64,000 nt of DNA from positions 157,318,419-157,382,418 of the forward strand of contig NC_092859.1 of assembly GCF_032062135.1 (NCBI RefSeq), in the 5' to 3' direction. Source of the stretch: Pyxicephalus adspersus. Lineage: Eukaryota; Chordata; Amphibia; Anura; Pyxicephalidae. Below are positions 1 through 11,090 of the stretch, piece after piece (the stretch's first letter is position 1; every line of letters begins with the position of its first letter). The notes under the pieces were generated by a model. That model had not been told where the DNA came from and did no database searches. It saw only the letters and a program-made list of their open reading frames with translations. Position numbers and translations under genes: made by a program.

Positions 1-219
1 GGAAATATTTGTCAAACAAAACCAACAACTGAGCTCCCCCACAAAGACATGGGCTTAGACTAAAGTGCTGCTGGCACATTACATGAGCAGATCACAGTGA
101 GATAAGGAATACATTTATACATTTTATTGTCATTTTTAGAATTTGCAGAAAGCAAAAATTGCAGCCCCCCCCCCCCCCCAAACTGAGAAACACATTCTGC
201 ATCTCTGTCCAGCAAAGTG

Positions 220-860
220 TCAACTGTCCCTGAATAAGAGGGTCTGTTTCTATTTCATACCTTCAAACTGTACCTTATATGAAGGGACTGTGCCTCATAA
301 TGCCTCCCAACTGTCCCTGATTTGGAAGGAATGTTCTTCTCCATACCTCCCAGCTTCCATTGATTGGAGGGATTGCCCTTTTTCATTCCTCTGAACTGTC
401 CCTGATTTGGAAGGACTCTGATCCTATTCCCTATGTCCCACTTTCCTCTTCAAACATCCTTCTTTTTGTGTAAATATATACCCCAACTGCCCCTAAGTTT
501 AAGGCACTGTTCCTATTTCATACATTTCATACATTTGGGGATATATGCCCCAACTGTCCTTAAATTAGTGGGACTGTCCCTATTCCATCCATTTTTACTG
601 TTCCTGATTTGGAGGGGCTGTCCCTCTTTCAGATCCCAGTGTCAATGCCCCACTTTCCTCTTCAGTTGTCCCTTTTTTGGGTGGATATATGCCCCAACTG
701 TCCCTAAATTAGAAGGCCTGCCCTTATTTGATTTCTCCCCACTGTCACTTATTTGGAAGGACTGTTGCTCTCTGTACCCCCCAGCTGCCCCTGATTGGAG
801 TAACTGTCCCTTTTCATACTTCCCAACTATACCTGATCTAGAGTCTAGAGAGATCTGACT
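220..860. repeat. Degenerate 42-43 bp minisatellite
   Basis: A decayed tandem array built on 'AACTGTCCCTGATTTGGAAGG' plus a T/C-rich half ending 'CATACCTCCC'. Unit starts near 309, 351 and 394 give a spacing of 42-43 bp. About 15 units can be followed, with decay towards both ends. A run of about 15 C lies just before it (about 165-179). The open frames across it on the + strand are by-products of the repeat and not genes. Confidence 0.8.
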
Positions 861-879
861 GTCCTTCTTTCATATCCCG

Positions 880-1535
880 TTCTAAGCATGGCTACGTGCA
901 GAAAATGTATATTTTAACCTTTCATATTTAATTATATCAATAATTTTTCATTCCCTGTTGTTTTCAGGAAATATCCCTGTTTCATATAATAATAAAGCTA
1001 ATTTAACAAAAGACCCGTATCCCTCTACAAACCAAAAAGAAAGCAATCCTTCCCAAAAACCTGAAACCCACCCGGACTCCAGAGGAAGGCGAAACAAAAA
1101 AACATTTTTGTGGTCTGATGAGCTATAACAAAGAAACAAATCTGAGTAAATGACTTAACAATTAATTTTTCAATGCATCCAACCTATTTGATCAAAAATC
1201 TAGTGTGCCTACACCAGTTCCTGTGAGAGAATATTCCATGTTTCTATAGATCGTACAGTAAATGTGCAAGGTTCCTATTCTCCACTCACAAACAGTTCCC
1301 TCGTGTCCTTCATAATGTTCCTAATGTAAACATCTTTTCATTGAATTCCATTTATTGTCCATTTATATAAAGTATTCAATCATGCAAAGTGATCTTCTCC
1401 TCCTTTAGGGTGAATCTATTTTAGTTATTTTTTTAACATGGTTAAGGTTTTCCAAAGCCCCCTATTCATTTTATTGCCCTTCTCTGCAAGCCTTTTAGTT
1501 CCACAACTAGAGAAACTCTATCCAAGTACACATGT
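880..1535. other. Unassigned sequence
   Basis: AT-rich DNA with no tandem repeat, recognisable transposon end or coding region that I can support. Confidence 0.5.
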
Positions 1536-1539
1536 TTGG

Positions 1540-1628
1540 CAGACTGAACACCTGTGTATGACCTTTGGCTCTGTTTCCTGGACTTGCCTCTGCTGGGCTC
1601 ATTATGTGTGGGCTCCTGGTCCTGTCAG
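1540..1628 (+). repeat. Fragment of a dispersed repeat, second copy at 51.6 kb
   Basis: The stretch running 'CCTGTGTATGACC...', '...GGACTTGCCTCTGCTGG...', '...GGTCCTGTCAG' recurs at about 51626-51722 with roughly 80% similarity by eye. The other copy is longer. The T/C-rich composition and 'TGACCTCTGGCC' phrasing resemble LTR sequence, but no terminal TG...CA or target duplication was seen, so the class is open. Confidence 0.5.
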
Positions 1629-2318
1629 TTTCTCTATCCAAGATCTATAGGTGATAAATGGGGACTTGTACAGGTGACAAGTCCCCATTCATCACCTATA
1701 GTGCCCAGTGATCGTATTGGATCTGCAGAGGTAATCTGCAGTCCAGTTTCCCACGTGACGTCACGTTGGAACTGAACTGCTGATTACCTCTGCAGTCCCA
1801 CTTCGATCTCTGGGCACTATAGGTGATGAATGGGGACTTGTCACCTGTAGTCACCTGTGTCACCTCGTCACCTGTAGTGCCCTGTGTTTTTGCATAGAGT
1901 TCCTCTATCAAAGCCGATCGCTGTTGCAGCGCTGTACTATGTGTTCTTGGATAGAGTTTCTCTATCCAAGAACACAGGGCACTACAGGTGGTCCCCATTC
2001 ATCACTTATAGTGCCCGGAGATCTCGCAATGACAGGAGGATTCCCGCGGCTGCTTAGCTGAGGGAATCATAATGTCATTGTGGGAAAACCTGTAAAAAAA
2101 AGTTAGTTAAAAAAACACAAACATTCAATAAATTTAACTAAATAAAATCAAAACTAAATAAAATTAGTTTTTATTTTTTTTTTAAACACATTTTTTACAT
2201 TTTTTTCCCCTGAATTTTTATCGTTGAATACCGCGTTTTTCGGGTCAGTTCTATCTGAATTCAAACGGCCATATTCGGGTCGAATATAAGAACAACCTGA
2301 ATTCAAACACCAACACTA
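1629..2318. repeat. Palindrome-rich interspersed repeat, copy A
   Basis: Contains nested palindromes. 1645-1703 reads 'CTATAGGTGAT' into a spacer and back. About 1940-1985 holds 'GATAGAGTTTCTCTATCC' with 'AAGAACACAGGGCACTACAGG'. The right end is an A/T-rich tract followed by 'TCGGGTCGAATATAAG' and 'GAATTCAAACACCAACACTACT', an end also found in copies B (to 19412) and C (to 57786). No coding capacity. It is probably a non-autonomous DNA element. The left boundary is uncertain and I saw no target duplication. Confidence 0.65.
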
Positions 2319-3860
2319 CTGGTGACAACTGAAAATTTTTAGATTTCTCATAGTTTTCTGTCTCAGTGACACTACTCACCACGACCAACTGGGAGTTGAG
2401 ATTCTAGAGGTGATAAAAGTGTCAGGCATAAACCTTTAGAGCTTATTTCTGGGTTCCTCTTATTTAAAAGCCCTTTATTCTCACCCTAAACTATGGTCAA
2501 GGCACTTTTCAGTCTGAAGACTGTTCAAGAGATGGGAGCCTTCTTCTGGTGTCCATGTCACTGCTTTCAGTGATTGGGTCATCTGTTGGCTGTCCAGTGG
2601 TTGACCCAGAAGAGGAGTCTCCACCAGTGACAAGATGACCCCTATAGACTAGGCGGTGCAGGCCAATCCCCTATGAAGGTAAGTGCTTCCCAAAAACTGG
2701 AAACAACATCAGCAAAGAACTTGAACAGTAGACCTGGGTAAAAACAAATCTTCACAAGGCAAGAAAAAAAAAATGAATGGATTTAGTGTGGTTGGAAGGA
2801 AGGGGAAGAAATATGTTCCTAAAAATGGGCTTTAAGGTGTTTTTAGTCTTGAAGCCCTGAATCAATGCTAAATACTGTTTGGCTGAGATTCAGACAGTTT
2901 CCTAAAGACATTTAATTAAACAAGTGATGAATCAGCATCATCCTAAACTGGATTCCTCATTTCCTCATCATATTCTCACTCCCGTCTAACGTAAAAAGAA
3001 ATTCTTTTGTTGAGCCCTTTACCTGTCTCTTTCCTCTCTGTACTTTATGAACAGATATGAGGACAAATCTTTCATTGGTCATATTGTAGCTATTTCCTTC
3101 AGATAAATATTAGGCACAAATTTAGAAGCACATTAACAGTCCAGCTCTTGCCAAAGAAGCTAAAAGGCCGGCAGATTGTAAAATGTGCTGAGAGAGCAGA
3201 CAGGTAAGTAAGTGGGGTCACATAAAGGGGAGACAAAAGTGGTGCTTAAGCGAATGCTGTTTGGGACAAATCACCAACCTCCTGCTGCATCCCAATCTGT
3301 GTGATTTAGACTTCATCACTCAAATTCATCCACCTGGGGAGAAAGAAATGAAGACTTTTCTACAGCTTTCGCTACGGTACATCTGGGCTGTCCAAGTGGA
3401 GGGCCAAGGGCCAGATTTAGCACATTAGGTTCAATTCACAAAGCTAAAGCACCGGGATGGGGATTTTTTCATTTTTTCAAAATGACAGGTATTTTCAGTC
3501 AAGGAACTCTGAGATATAAAAATTACAGTCACATGGTGGAAAGTAAAGGTGCCTATTTTCATGTTGATTTGTAAAATAAGACTTTTCTGGGCTGGCAGCC
3601 CAACTCTGTACATGAGAAAGAAACATGTAAAGGAATAATACACAGTGTGATATGTTGCAAAAAAAAAGCTAAATTCAGTGAAAAAATTAAAACAATTCCA
3701 CGCAGTGGGGCTACCCCTAAACTTTTTCTCCTTCCTACTTTCTTTCCTACTGGCTGTCCAGAGGGACCATAAGAAGTAGTTGTACCTACCTCATTCTTGG
3801 CTGCTCAGTCAAGTGGGTCCAGCAAATGGCTGATCAATTTGCAGTGTAGGGGTGGCTTTA
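2319..3860. other. Unassigned sequence
   Basis: Single-copy-looking DNA. I see no repeat family, transposon end or convincing exon. Short open frames lack recognisable similarity. Confidence 0.5.
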
Positions 3861-4160
3861 CAGTAGGGGTAGTCTGACTCTCCTGTGGTAGAGGTAGTTT
3901 GACACTCCTATGGTAGGGGTAGTTTGACACTCCTGGGTTGGGGTAGTTTGACACTCCTGTGGTAGGGGTAGTTTGACACTCCTGGGGTAGGGGTAGTCTG
4001 ACACTCCTGTGGTACGAGTAGTTTGACATTCCTGTGGTAGGGGTAGTTTGACATTTCTGTGGTGGGGTACTTTGACACTCCTATGGTAGGGGTAGTTTGA
4101 CACTCCTGGGTTGGGGTAGTTTGACATTCCTGTGGAAGGGGTAGTTTGACACTCCTGTGA
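3861..4160. repeat. 25-bp minisatellite, about 12 units
   Basis: Clean tandem array of the unit 'TAGTTTGACACTCCTG' + 'TGGTAGGGG' (25 bp). Variants include 'GGTTGGGG' and 'CTATGGTAGGGG'; units with the same variant recur at intervals, which suggests expansion by multi-unit duplication. Minus-strand open frames with repeating 'QECQTTPT'-like text are artefacts of the array. Confidence 0.92.
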
Positions 4161-4367
4161 GGATTCTGGATGGTACTGGCTGAACAAAGGCGAAGCCTGC
4201 AGGGTCAAGGAAACAAGGTAGGGTAAATTTCCTTGTCCTGGTTTTCTAGCCATAAATGGGCATTTACCCCTTGCAGTCTGGAGGTTGCCCCACTTCAAGG
4301 AAAGATTTTTGTTTTTTCTGGAATTTAGCTTTATTTCTCAATTGAAACCCAACACAGCACTGTAGTT

Positions 4368-4817
4368 TAGTATTTCTCATACTTTTAACATAGGGGAACC
4401 CTTGAAATAATGTTTAGAGTTCTCTGGAAACCTCTGATATAATGGGCCTGATTTACCAAAGCTCTCCAAGGCTGGAGAGGATACACTTTCATCAGTGAAC
4501 CTGGGTGACCCATCAAACCTGGAATGGATCTGGTCCAGGATTGAAAACATTTGCTAAATAGCAAAAGACTTTTAGGAAATCCATTCCAGATTTGCTGGAT
4601 CATCCAGATTCACTAATGAAAGTGTATCCTCTCCAGCCTTGGAGAGCTTTAATAAATCAGCCCTAATGGCTCTATCCAAAGCTCACAGTACATTAGTGGG
4701 GTGGGCAGTAGAAAGAATGCCATTATTACAGCCAAAAAGATAATTGGTGTCAGTGGTAAGTCACAAATTGCTCCTCAAGGAACCCCTCTCTGGAGGAACC
4801 TTGGTTGGGAAACACTG
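4368..4817. mobile_element. hAT-type non-autonomous element with nested MITE
   Basis: The ends are 'TAGTATTTCTCA' and 'GGGAAACACTG', matching the hAT-Charlie-like terminal repeat 'CAGTGTTTCTCAACC' seen intact at 25738. The flanks are 'CTGTAGTT' (4360-4367) and 'CTGTAGTC' (4818-4825), a 7/8 match to an 8-bp target duplication, the size typical of hAT. Internal sequence such as 'GAACCCCTCTCTGGAGGAACCTTGG' aligns with the copies at 11.8 and 25.7 kb. It is non-coding and interrupted by a palindromic MITE at 4444-4663. Confidence 0.85.
4444..4663. mobile_element. Palindromic MITE (family P1), copy 1
   Basis: Nearly the whole 220 bp is an inverted repeat, from 'GGGCCTGATTTACCAAAGC' to 'GCTTTAATAAATCAGCCC', with arms meeting at 'GAATGGATCTGGTCCAGG'. 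'TAAT' flanks both sides (4440-4443 and 4664-4667). The same element occurs at about 9534, 13362, 26436, 29320 and 62947. The 4-bp duplication seen here and at 62947 does not fit Tc1 (TA) or hAT (8 bp); families with 4-bp targets such as Sola or Chapaev are candidates. No transposase is present. Confidence 0.88.
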
Positions 4818-5960
4818 CTGTAGTCTGTTGAATCACAATGAATGCAACCCCAGAACACTACCTCCTGGATAATTTCCATGAATCCTTGTGGCTTACTCCA
4901 AAATGCACCTTTTTCTGAACATTACCTCAACACAACGGTGCCACAAAACCTAATAAAAATTTATTTTCAATTAAAATGAATATGGAAAAAAAAGATTCCC
5001 AGAGTACTATGAGCAAGCTAAAAAAAAGCACTTAAGAAGTGCTCTGCTGTCTACCTCCTTTTGATGAAAACCTCAGGTTAGGGCTTTTTAGAGATAAAAA
5101 GCCACTCTGACTTGTTCATTGTCTATGTAAACTGTGGTTTGATCTGCTGTGCTCTGTAAATAAAAGACTTTTTTTTATAACAAGGGAAATAGAGAGTTAT
5201 GCTCTATCTAATAAATGGAATGGTATATTAGGGAAAAATATGTATTAGAAAAAAAACAAAAAAAAAAAATATATATATAATCATTTCCTCTTTCCTTTAA
5301 ATGTAGCATTGTATTGTTGGGTTTAAGTGCACCTTTGTAGCTGATGGATAATAGAGAATACAACAATAGCCATATAACCACAATGAGCTCTGCATTCTTA
5401 TTGAATTCTCCATATATTATGTATACCATAGTGCAAACAACATACCTAAAATTATTATAGCGTTTCCTAAAGTTTTCTCCTAAAAATTAACCCCACTTAA
5501 TCTTATAATTAATATCTTCCTAATGCATCTGATGTGTCAACGAAATGATAATTAAAGTAAATCTATTTCTCCATATGGGGCTATTAGTGTCTATATTTAC
5601 AAGCTGTTGGAGGCTCTGATGATGAGGTGTCCCCATTGTTCAGTTATATAGTGACTTTAATATTGTTACAGTAATGATCGCGTTTCCAAATATAGTGAAT
5701 GATGGAAATAACGTGAATATTTCAAAGATTTGTAAACGTCTGGATGTATAATGTATGCTGTCCCAACATATGGTTGTGTAAAAATGTACGATGATGTGTA
5801 GTAAACATAAAGAATAAATGGAACAATTATGGGAATTTATGATGCTTACAAAAAAAACACCAAAGCAAACTTCTAAAAATAGTGATTATATCTTTACTTC
5901 TCTGTACTAGTCAATTTATTTATTTATTTTTATATTTATTGGGGTTAGAGGAGTTTTTCT
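4818..5960. other. Unassigned, with possible conserved non-coding block at 5450-5830
   Basis: Mostly AT-rich non-coding sequence. The part around 5450-5830 is compositionally balanced, has no repeat similarity, and carries TAAT/ATTA cores and 'AATGATAATTAAAG'-like text, as developmental conserved non-coding elements often do. This is only an impression; no alignment was made. Confidence 0.3.
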
Positions 5961-5964
5961 TTAA

Positions 5965-6542
5965 AAGACTTCTGACATGAAGTGTAATTATGGACTAGGT
6001 GGGGGCATTCACTTACTGAAAAAAAAGTGCAAAAAATAATGACCTTTTACCTTTACTTTCTGCAGAGCTTCTTATCACTCCATACTTAACCTCAATTAGG
6101 TCTGGCGCCATGCTGGAATCCTCCCTTGTCCCGGTGCAGAGGAAGTGATGGATGTTCCACCTTCTTTTTTCTTTTGACTATGTAACCCAATTTCACACTG
6201 CACAGCCGTGAGATTGGGTGACATAGCCTGCTGTAAATAAATAAAAAAAAAACCTATTACTGAGTTTGTTAGCCCCCCAGTGCCTTGAAAGCCCCTTCAG
6301 TGCATGCACAGAAGGAGAAGCCCGAAGCCTCCTGGGATACTTGACATAGGTATCCCAGGAGCCTCTGTGCTCCCATTCAGTCTTAACTTCTGCGGCAGTA
6401 AAAACAGAAGGGGAGGGGCTTCCTCTTTTTTTTAAAATAAAAGCTTCGCGGGGAAGGTAGAAAAACCAAGCAAATGTTTACTTTATGTAAAAGGATTATC
6501 TTCCCTTCTATATAAAGTAAACAGTTTAGTGATAGGTCTGCT
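5965..6542. mobile_element. TTAA-target MITE-like element (family K), copy 1
   Basis: The right end is 'AGTGATAGGTCTGCT' followed by TTAA (6543-6546). A TTAA also precedes the proposed left end near 5964. Internal phrases 'GATTGGGTGACATA' and 'CCTCCTGGGATAC...GGAGCCTCTGTGC' recur in the element at 12853. TTAA targets are typical of Kolobok/T2 and piggyBac families, which are common in frogs. No transposase. The left end is less certain than the right. Confidence 0.55.
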
Positions 6543-6802
6543 TTAAGAAGGTTCCACATCCCAAATTGTATAGAGCAGAATACACAAAACAGCGGAGAAT
6601 GGGTATACTAAAGGCATGCAATTGTAGCCCAAGAATGCAAATACATTTTAAAATGGCAACAAACTTGATTAAATATTTAAAAAAAAAAATAGGAATAATA
6701 AAATCAAGAGTAGAAGAGAAGGAGGTTCTAAGGCAAGGTCTCAGCTATTTCCCACATGACACGTTTCACAGACATCATTTGTCCACTTCCTCATGAGTTA
6801 GG

Positions 6803-6920
6803 TTATTAATATTATTATTATTATTATTATTAATAATAATAAACAGGATTTATTTAGCGCCAACATATTACGCAGTGCAGTACATTAAATAGGTTGGGAC
6901 CTAAAGGTAATATGGCAACA
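6803..6920 (-). mobile_element. 3' tail of an APE-type LINE (minus strand)
   Basis: A (TTA)n microsatellite at about 6803-6843 is followed by 'AGGATTTATTTAGCGCCAACATATTACGCAGTG' in pieces. This matches the 3' end of the LINE derivative at 29751-30330. On the minus strand it reads as a 3'UTR tail ending in an (AAT)n microsatellite. Confidence 0.7.
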
Positions 6921-7059
6921 AAGTCATAACACATAATAATGATATAAAAATACATATTAAATTCATCAAAAAATTATTCCCATCAAAATTTAAATTAAAA
7001 AAATTCACTTTACCATCAAAGAGATACATATCCATTCCACATAATTCCTTCACTTTTTG

Positions 7060-8110
7060 GTGTCAGTATGTGCAGAGCAGCTGACCATTTGAGACTGAGA
7101 CCACATAGGGCATCCCATGGACAAGGGTCAACGTGGGCATTTGATCAATATGCAGAAAGTTGCACTTTTCTGTCATAACCAACATTAAGTTTGCAAACAA
7201 CTGATGCTGTAGTAGCTCTTGTGGGATCAGGCCATGCGGGCTAGCTTTTCCCAACCATCAATAAGCCTCACATACCTTGACAATTTAGCCAGTTTACCAC
7301 TTGTCCTTCCTTATACTAGTTAAGTTGGACACTAACCCCTGTATACCAGAATCACCCCCACAAAACCTTCCATTATGAAGAAGCTCTGACGCTTAAAGTC
7401 ATGAAGAATTTGAACCTGTCTAAGCCCCTCATTGCTTTTGTTAAAGTCTTCCAACACATAATCAAGAATGGACTACCCCCAATGGCCAACATTCATTTTG
7501 TTCACAATTGATGCTATAGTAGCTCTTTTGTGGGATCGGGCCATCCAGGAAAAAATTTCCAACCCATCAATGAGCCTCTGATACCTTCACCATTTTGCCA
7601 GTTTACCGGTTGTGCTTCATAGACCAGTTATGTTGGACAATGACCTCTACATACTGGAAGCACAGCACAAAACCTGCCATTGTGGAAATGTTCTAACTCA
7701 TTTAGTAATCAAGAATTTGAACCCATCTAGCCCATCTTGCTCCTTGATAAATGTATTCATATGTTTTTGGCCATTCCTGCTTCCAACACATTACCCTGAT
7801 CATATTGGCAATTCACCAAGTGTCCTTCCTTATACAAGTTAGGTCAATAAATTCTGCAATTGTGGAGATGCTTTGACCCATCTAGCCATCACACATTTCA
7901 ACTTGTCTAGTTAACACTATTTGGCCAATATCAAACTAATTCATATCCTTTGCTCATAATTCCTTCCAACACATCACCTTCAAGGACAGACTGCTCACGG
8001 GGTGTCTAATATATCCCACACCTTGGCAGGTGCCATTTTAACCAGATATTAAATGCTATTGACTTCACTATTCTCTGGTTTTATTGTTTTAGTAGATGCA
8101 GTGTACGTTG
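7060..8110 (-). mobile_element. Degenerate Tc1/mariner-like transposon with internal duplications
   Basis: On the minus strand the sequence reads '...GAGGCTTATTGATGG...', 'CCTGATCCCACAAGAGCTAC', 'CCCACGTTGACCCTTGTCC', which I recognise from the N-terminal half of a Tc1-like transposase gene widespread in frogs and fish. The right side (to about 8110) resembles the terminal region 'TGGCAGGTGCCATTTTAAC...GATGCAGTGTACG'. The block containing 'CACTTGTCCTTCCTTATAC' occurs three times (about 7300, 7608, 7815) and the 'GAGCTACTA...GATGG' block twice (about 7204-7310 and 7514-7620). No intact frame remains. Confidence 0.7.
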
Positions 8111-9533
8111 TAGGCAATGTGAACCATGCTATGAATACCTGAAAACTATAAGTGACCTACCAAGGGCGTAGCACCTTTCATTCACCGGCCCTTTACTGAC
8201 CTGATTTGGTCTTCCTAAAGAAAGGATTGGAAGATACAGTAATAAGTTATGTGCAACCTTTTTTCTGCTGATTCTTCGTTTCTTTAGAAAATCTGATTTT
8301 CAGTTTCTGATCGCGTACTCTAAAAGCTGAACTCTAGCCAGATATAAAAGCATAAAAGAATACAACCATGTTGATGATAATACATCAATAAATGTATCTT
8401 TATATGCAAGTCAGCACCTGAATTTGAGACTGGTATCAGCCTTTTGCATTATGTGTCCATCAGGGCTACTGAGATTATAGAAGGAGACAAAAACAAAGAC
8501 AAAGGTCCTGACTTGTTGGGGGTAATTCCAGGACAGCCTGGGCTTGGTTCAGATGAGTTGCATCCGACTGGTCATTAGACATCTAGTGGCAAAACTGCAG
8601 TGAAAGTCTGTGGATTAATGGTGAATATTACAACAAAAATTTACTTTTGATATTATATCTTTTTATTAGCTACTAATTTTGTATTTTTTTTATTTTTGGC
8701 TGGCATTGAGCTTATAGAGATATAACTCATTTTATTTTCAATAATAAAAGTCTCTGGGTGGCATGAGACAATGCAGACAAGGGCTATCTTTTAGCTGTGA
8801 ATTAGCTCCATCCAGGTCATAACCTGAACCTGGGAGATGACTTTGCCTATTTCTTGCTCCAATAATATTTTTCACAACACGTGAAACTTTCTGCACTTTC
8901 CAGACTCCCCAAGCACCCTTCTGTCTCCTGCCTCGTCAGGGTGATAAATATTCTAGGAGAGTTGGCGGCAGTTTATAATGTTTGCAGCTGGTGTAAATTC
9001 TCAGCCTGGGCCTCAGCATTTGGTAATCCGTCCTGGGAGATGGATGTGTTTTGTAATGCAATGTTGTCCAATCAATAACTTATTATTATATTAAAATAAA
9101 GGGTAGAATGGAGAACAAATATTTCTGTACCGTGGCAGAAAAGTTATCGGAGACTTCTGATTAACCCTATTAGAATCTGAATCTTTTCTTCTTGCATGGC
9201 TTATTAATGTAATGTAACATTGATACTCTGCATATATTAATGTGCTAAGGCAGTGCAAAATGAAACCTATATGTGCAGTGACCTCTATACCCTAGAATTC
9301 AGATTACAGTAGTGATGTCAGTTATAAGGTCATGTCTGAAGAACTGAGATGTGTCATTGTAGTTCAAGTGGTTAAAAGCACAAATCCATCAAATTCAATC
9401 ACCAAGAAAAAAACATTCATTAAAAATCTGCATATTCAGAACTCTATACTCACAATTTATCCAAAACACAGTATAAAACATTGGTCAGTTTGATCCAACA
9501 GGAAAAAAGAATCTTCAGGTCAATCAGATATTT
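8111..9533. other. Unassigned, with possible conserved non-coding block at 8700-9085
   Basis: No repeat ends or coding region. About 8700-9085 looks single-copy and compositionally balanced, including 'GAATTAGCTCC', 'CAATAATATTTTTCAC' and 'GTAATGCAATG' text, and is a candidate conserved non-coding element. The 65-residue + frame at 8881 shows no recognisable domain. Confidence 0.3.
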
Positions 9534-9730
9534 CCTGGATTAATGATCTCTGGAGAAGATAGACGATCATTGGAGAACCTCAGCCATCCAGCAAACTTGA
9601 AAGGGATCTGGTCCAGAACATTTGCCAAATAATAGGTAATGCTTTTTTTATGGAATCCCTTCCCAGTTTGCTGGATGACCCATGATAGTCTCCTTTCTCC
9701 AGTCTTGGGGAGCTTTAATAAATCAGGGCC
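9534..9730. mobile_element. Palindromic MITE (family P1), copy 2
   Basis: The inverted repeat centres on 'GGGATCTGGTCCAG'. The right end 'GGGGAGCTTTAATAAATCAGGGCC' is well preserved while the left arm is diverged ('CCTGGATTAATGATCTCTGG'). The arms align with the better copies at 4444 and 62947. Confidence 0.75.
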
Positions 9731-9754
9731 ATTATGTGCATTTAGGATGGCATC

Positions 9755-10287
9755 CAACTCTAATAAAGCAATCAACTGAACCGGTTCCTGAGGAACATTC
9801 CTACAGCTTTTATTGTAAAAAAGCTTTTCTGTGTGCAGAAGTTAAACCTCTTCTCCTCTGCCCATCTATCCTTTGCTTTGACGTTTTGTGCAGTGATCAA
9901 ATCACCCCTAAACTTCTCTACTATAGTGAAGAAAGCATCCATTCATTAGATCTCTCATCCTTGAGCTCCTCCATTCCTCTTATAACTTGTGATTCCCTTC
10001 TCTGCACTCTCTCCAGTTCTTCAATAACCTTTTTGTGAACTTGTGCCCAAAACTGGACTGTATATTCCAGATGTGGTGTGACCAATGCTTTGTACAGGGG
10101 CAGGATTATATCTCCATCTCTGCAGTCTATTCCTCCTCTATACAGAAAGGAATTTTGGCTGTGCTAGAAATTGCAGCCTAGTTTTTCATGCTATTAAATG
10201 ATCAGAACACCTAGATCCTTCATTGTCATTCCATCCCCTAATTATATCCCCCCTAGAATGTATAGAGCATGCAATTGGTTACCCCTT
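9755..10287 (-). mobile_element. CR1-type LINE ORF2 fragment (reverse transcriptase C-terminal part)
   Basis: On the minus strand, around 10080-9985, translation gives 'LYKALVTPHLEYTVQFW' followed by a 'LERVQRR' stretch, the hallmark C-terminal segment of CR1-group reverse transcriptases. Upstream in the element, 10110-10240 contains the usual 'RSN'-like region with stops and frameshifts. The fragment is 5'-truncated and non-functional. An LTR interrupts it at 10288-11009, after which it resumes. Its 3' edge near 9755 abuts palindromic MITE copy 2. Confidence 0.85.
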
Positions 10288-11009
10288 TGTCACACTTACC
10301 TCTTCCTCACTAAAGTGCAAACACTTCTCTCCTGCGCATGCTTGCAGTTCTGACTCTGGCTGTTCCTCTGTTTCCAAGCTTTATCAATTTCGTTTATTCC
10401 ACTGGCCAATCAAAAATAGCCTTTTAACCGTCCCTGGCTATTTAGCTAGCTCACACACTGCACTCAGTGTTCGTGCAACGTGTCTCCACTGGTGCCGAGG
10501 TCCTAGTTCTGTGAGCTAGTTCCTGTACACCTGTTGGCTAATTCAGTGTTTCCTCTGTACAGCTTCTTCCCAGACAACTTCCCTGTGCTGTTCCAGTGTT
10601 CCTGTCTGTAGATAATCCTGTGTCACCCGTGCCTCCTGTTGCTTCCAGTGTCTCCTGAGTTCCCTTTGTCCACAGTGGCCCGTGTGGTACTGTTGTCTGT
10701 CTCCTGGATCCCTGGCTATTGACCCCTGGCATGTGACTTGACCTCTCTTGCTTGTTGGCTGCCTTGACCCCGGCCTTCTTCAACTCTTGTTGTGCTTTGT
10801 GATTTGGTACCATGTTTCTTATTGCCCACCTTGGTGTGCCCAAGTAACGCAACCTGGCAGTAACCAACGGTGCAACATCCTCACCATCAGAGGCTCTGGA
10901 GAAGACCTGGTTACTGCTTAGACTCTGCGCCTTGGTCCTTCTCAGGGCCCACACCACCTCCGTGCAAGCCGTAGCACCCCCTAGTGGCCCTGCCGCTCCA
11001 AGCGTGATA
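10288..11009 (+). mobile_element. Solo LTR (LTR family G), copy 1
   Basis: Begins 'TGTCACACTTACC' and ends 'CCAAGCGTGATA' (family consensus GTGACA), giving terminal TGTCAC/GTGACA inverted repeats. The flanks CCCTT (10283-10287) and CCCTA (11010-11014) are a near-perfect 5-bp target duplication. A CCAAT box near 10407 and 'CTATTTAGC' near 10438 suggest a promoter reading on the + strand. There is no internal region, so this is a solo LTR, probably Ty3/gypsy-like. Open frames inside it on both strands are not genes. Confidence 0.82.
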
Positions 11010-11090
11010 CCCTAAGTACTTTACTTTACATTTATCATATTTAAAACATCATTTACAAAATAGTTGCCCAACTAAATGGTGCATTCAGGT
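11010..11090 (-). mobile_element. CR1-type LINE fragment, continuation beyond the LTR
   Basis: The sequence 'AGTACTTTACTTTACATTTATC' continues the CR1 fragment left of the LTR. On the minus strand this is the degenerate 'KCKVMHLG' region that lies upstream of the 'LVRPHLEY' region in CR1 elements. Confidence 0.7.

Noticed and set aside
143..858. Plus frames of 83 and 141 codons as secreted peptides
   Set aside because: They follow a 42-bp (14-codon) minisatellite unit, which keeps a frame open without implying coding.
3861..4160. CRISPR-like array
   Set aside because: Units are contiguous with no unique spacers, and the setting is vertebrate.
3805..4298. 146-codon minus frame with repeated 'QECQTTPT' as a repeat protein
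   Set aside because: Encoded by a non-triplet 25-bp minisatellite read through successive frames.
10223..10957. 98- and 139-codon frames at 10.2-11.0 kb as genes
   Set aside because: They span the LTR and the antisense of a CR1 reverse transcriptase fragment.
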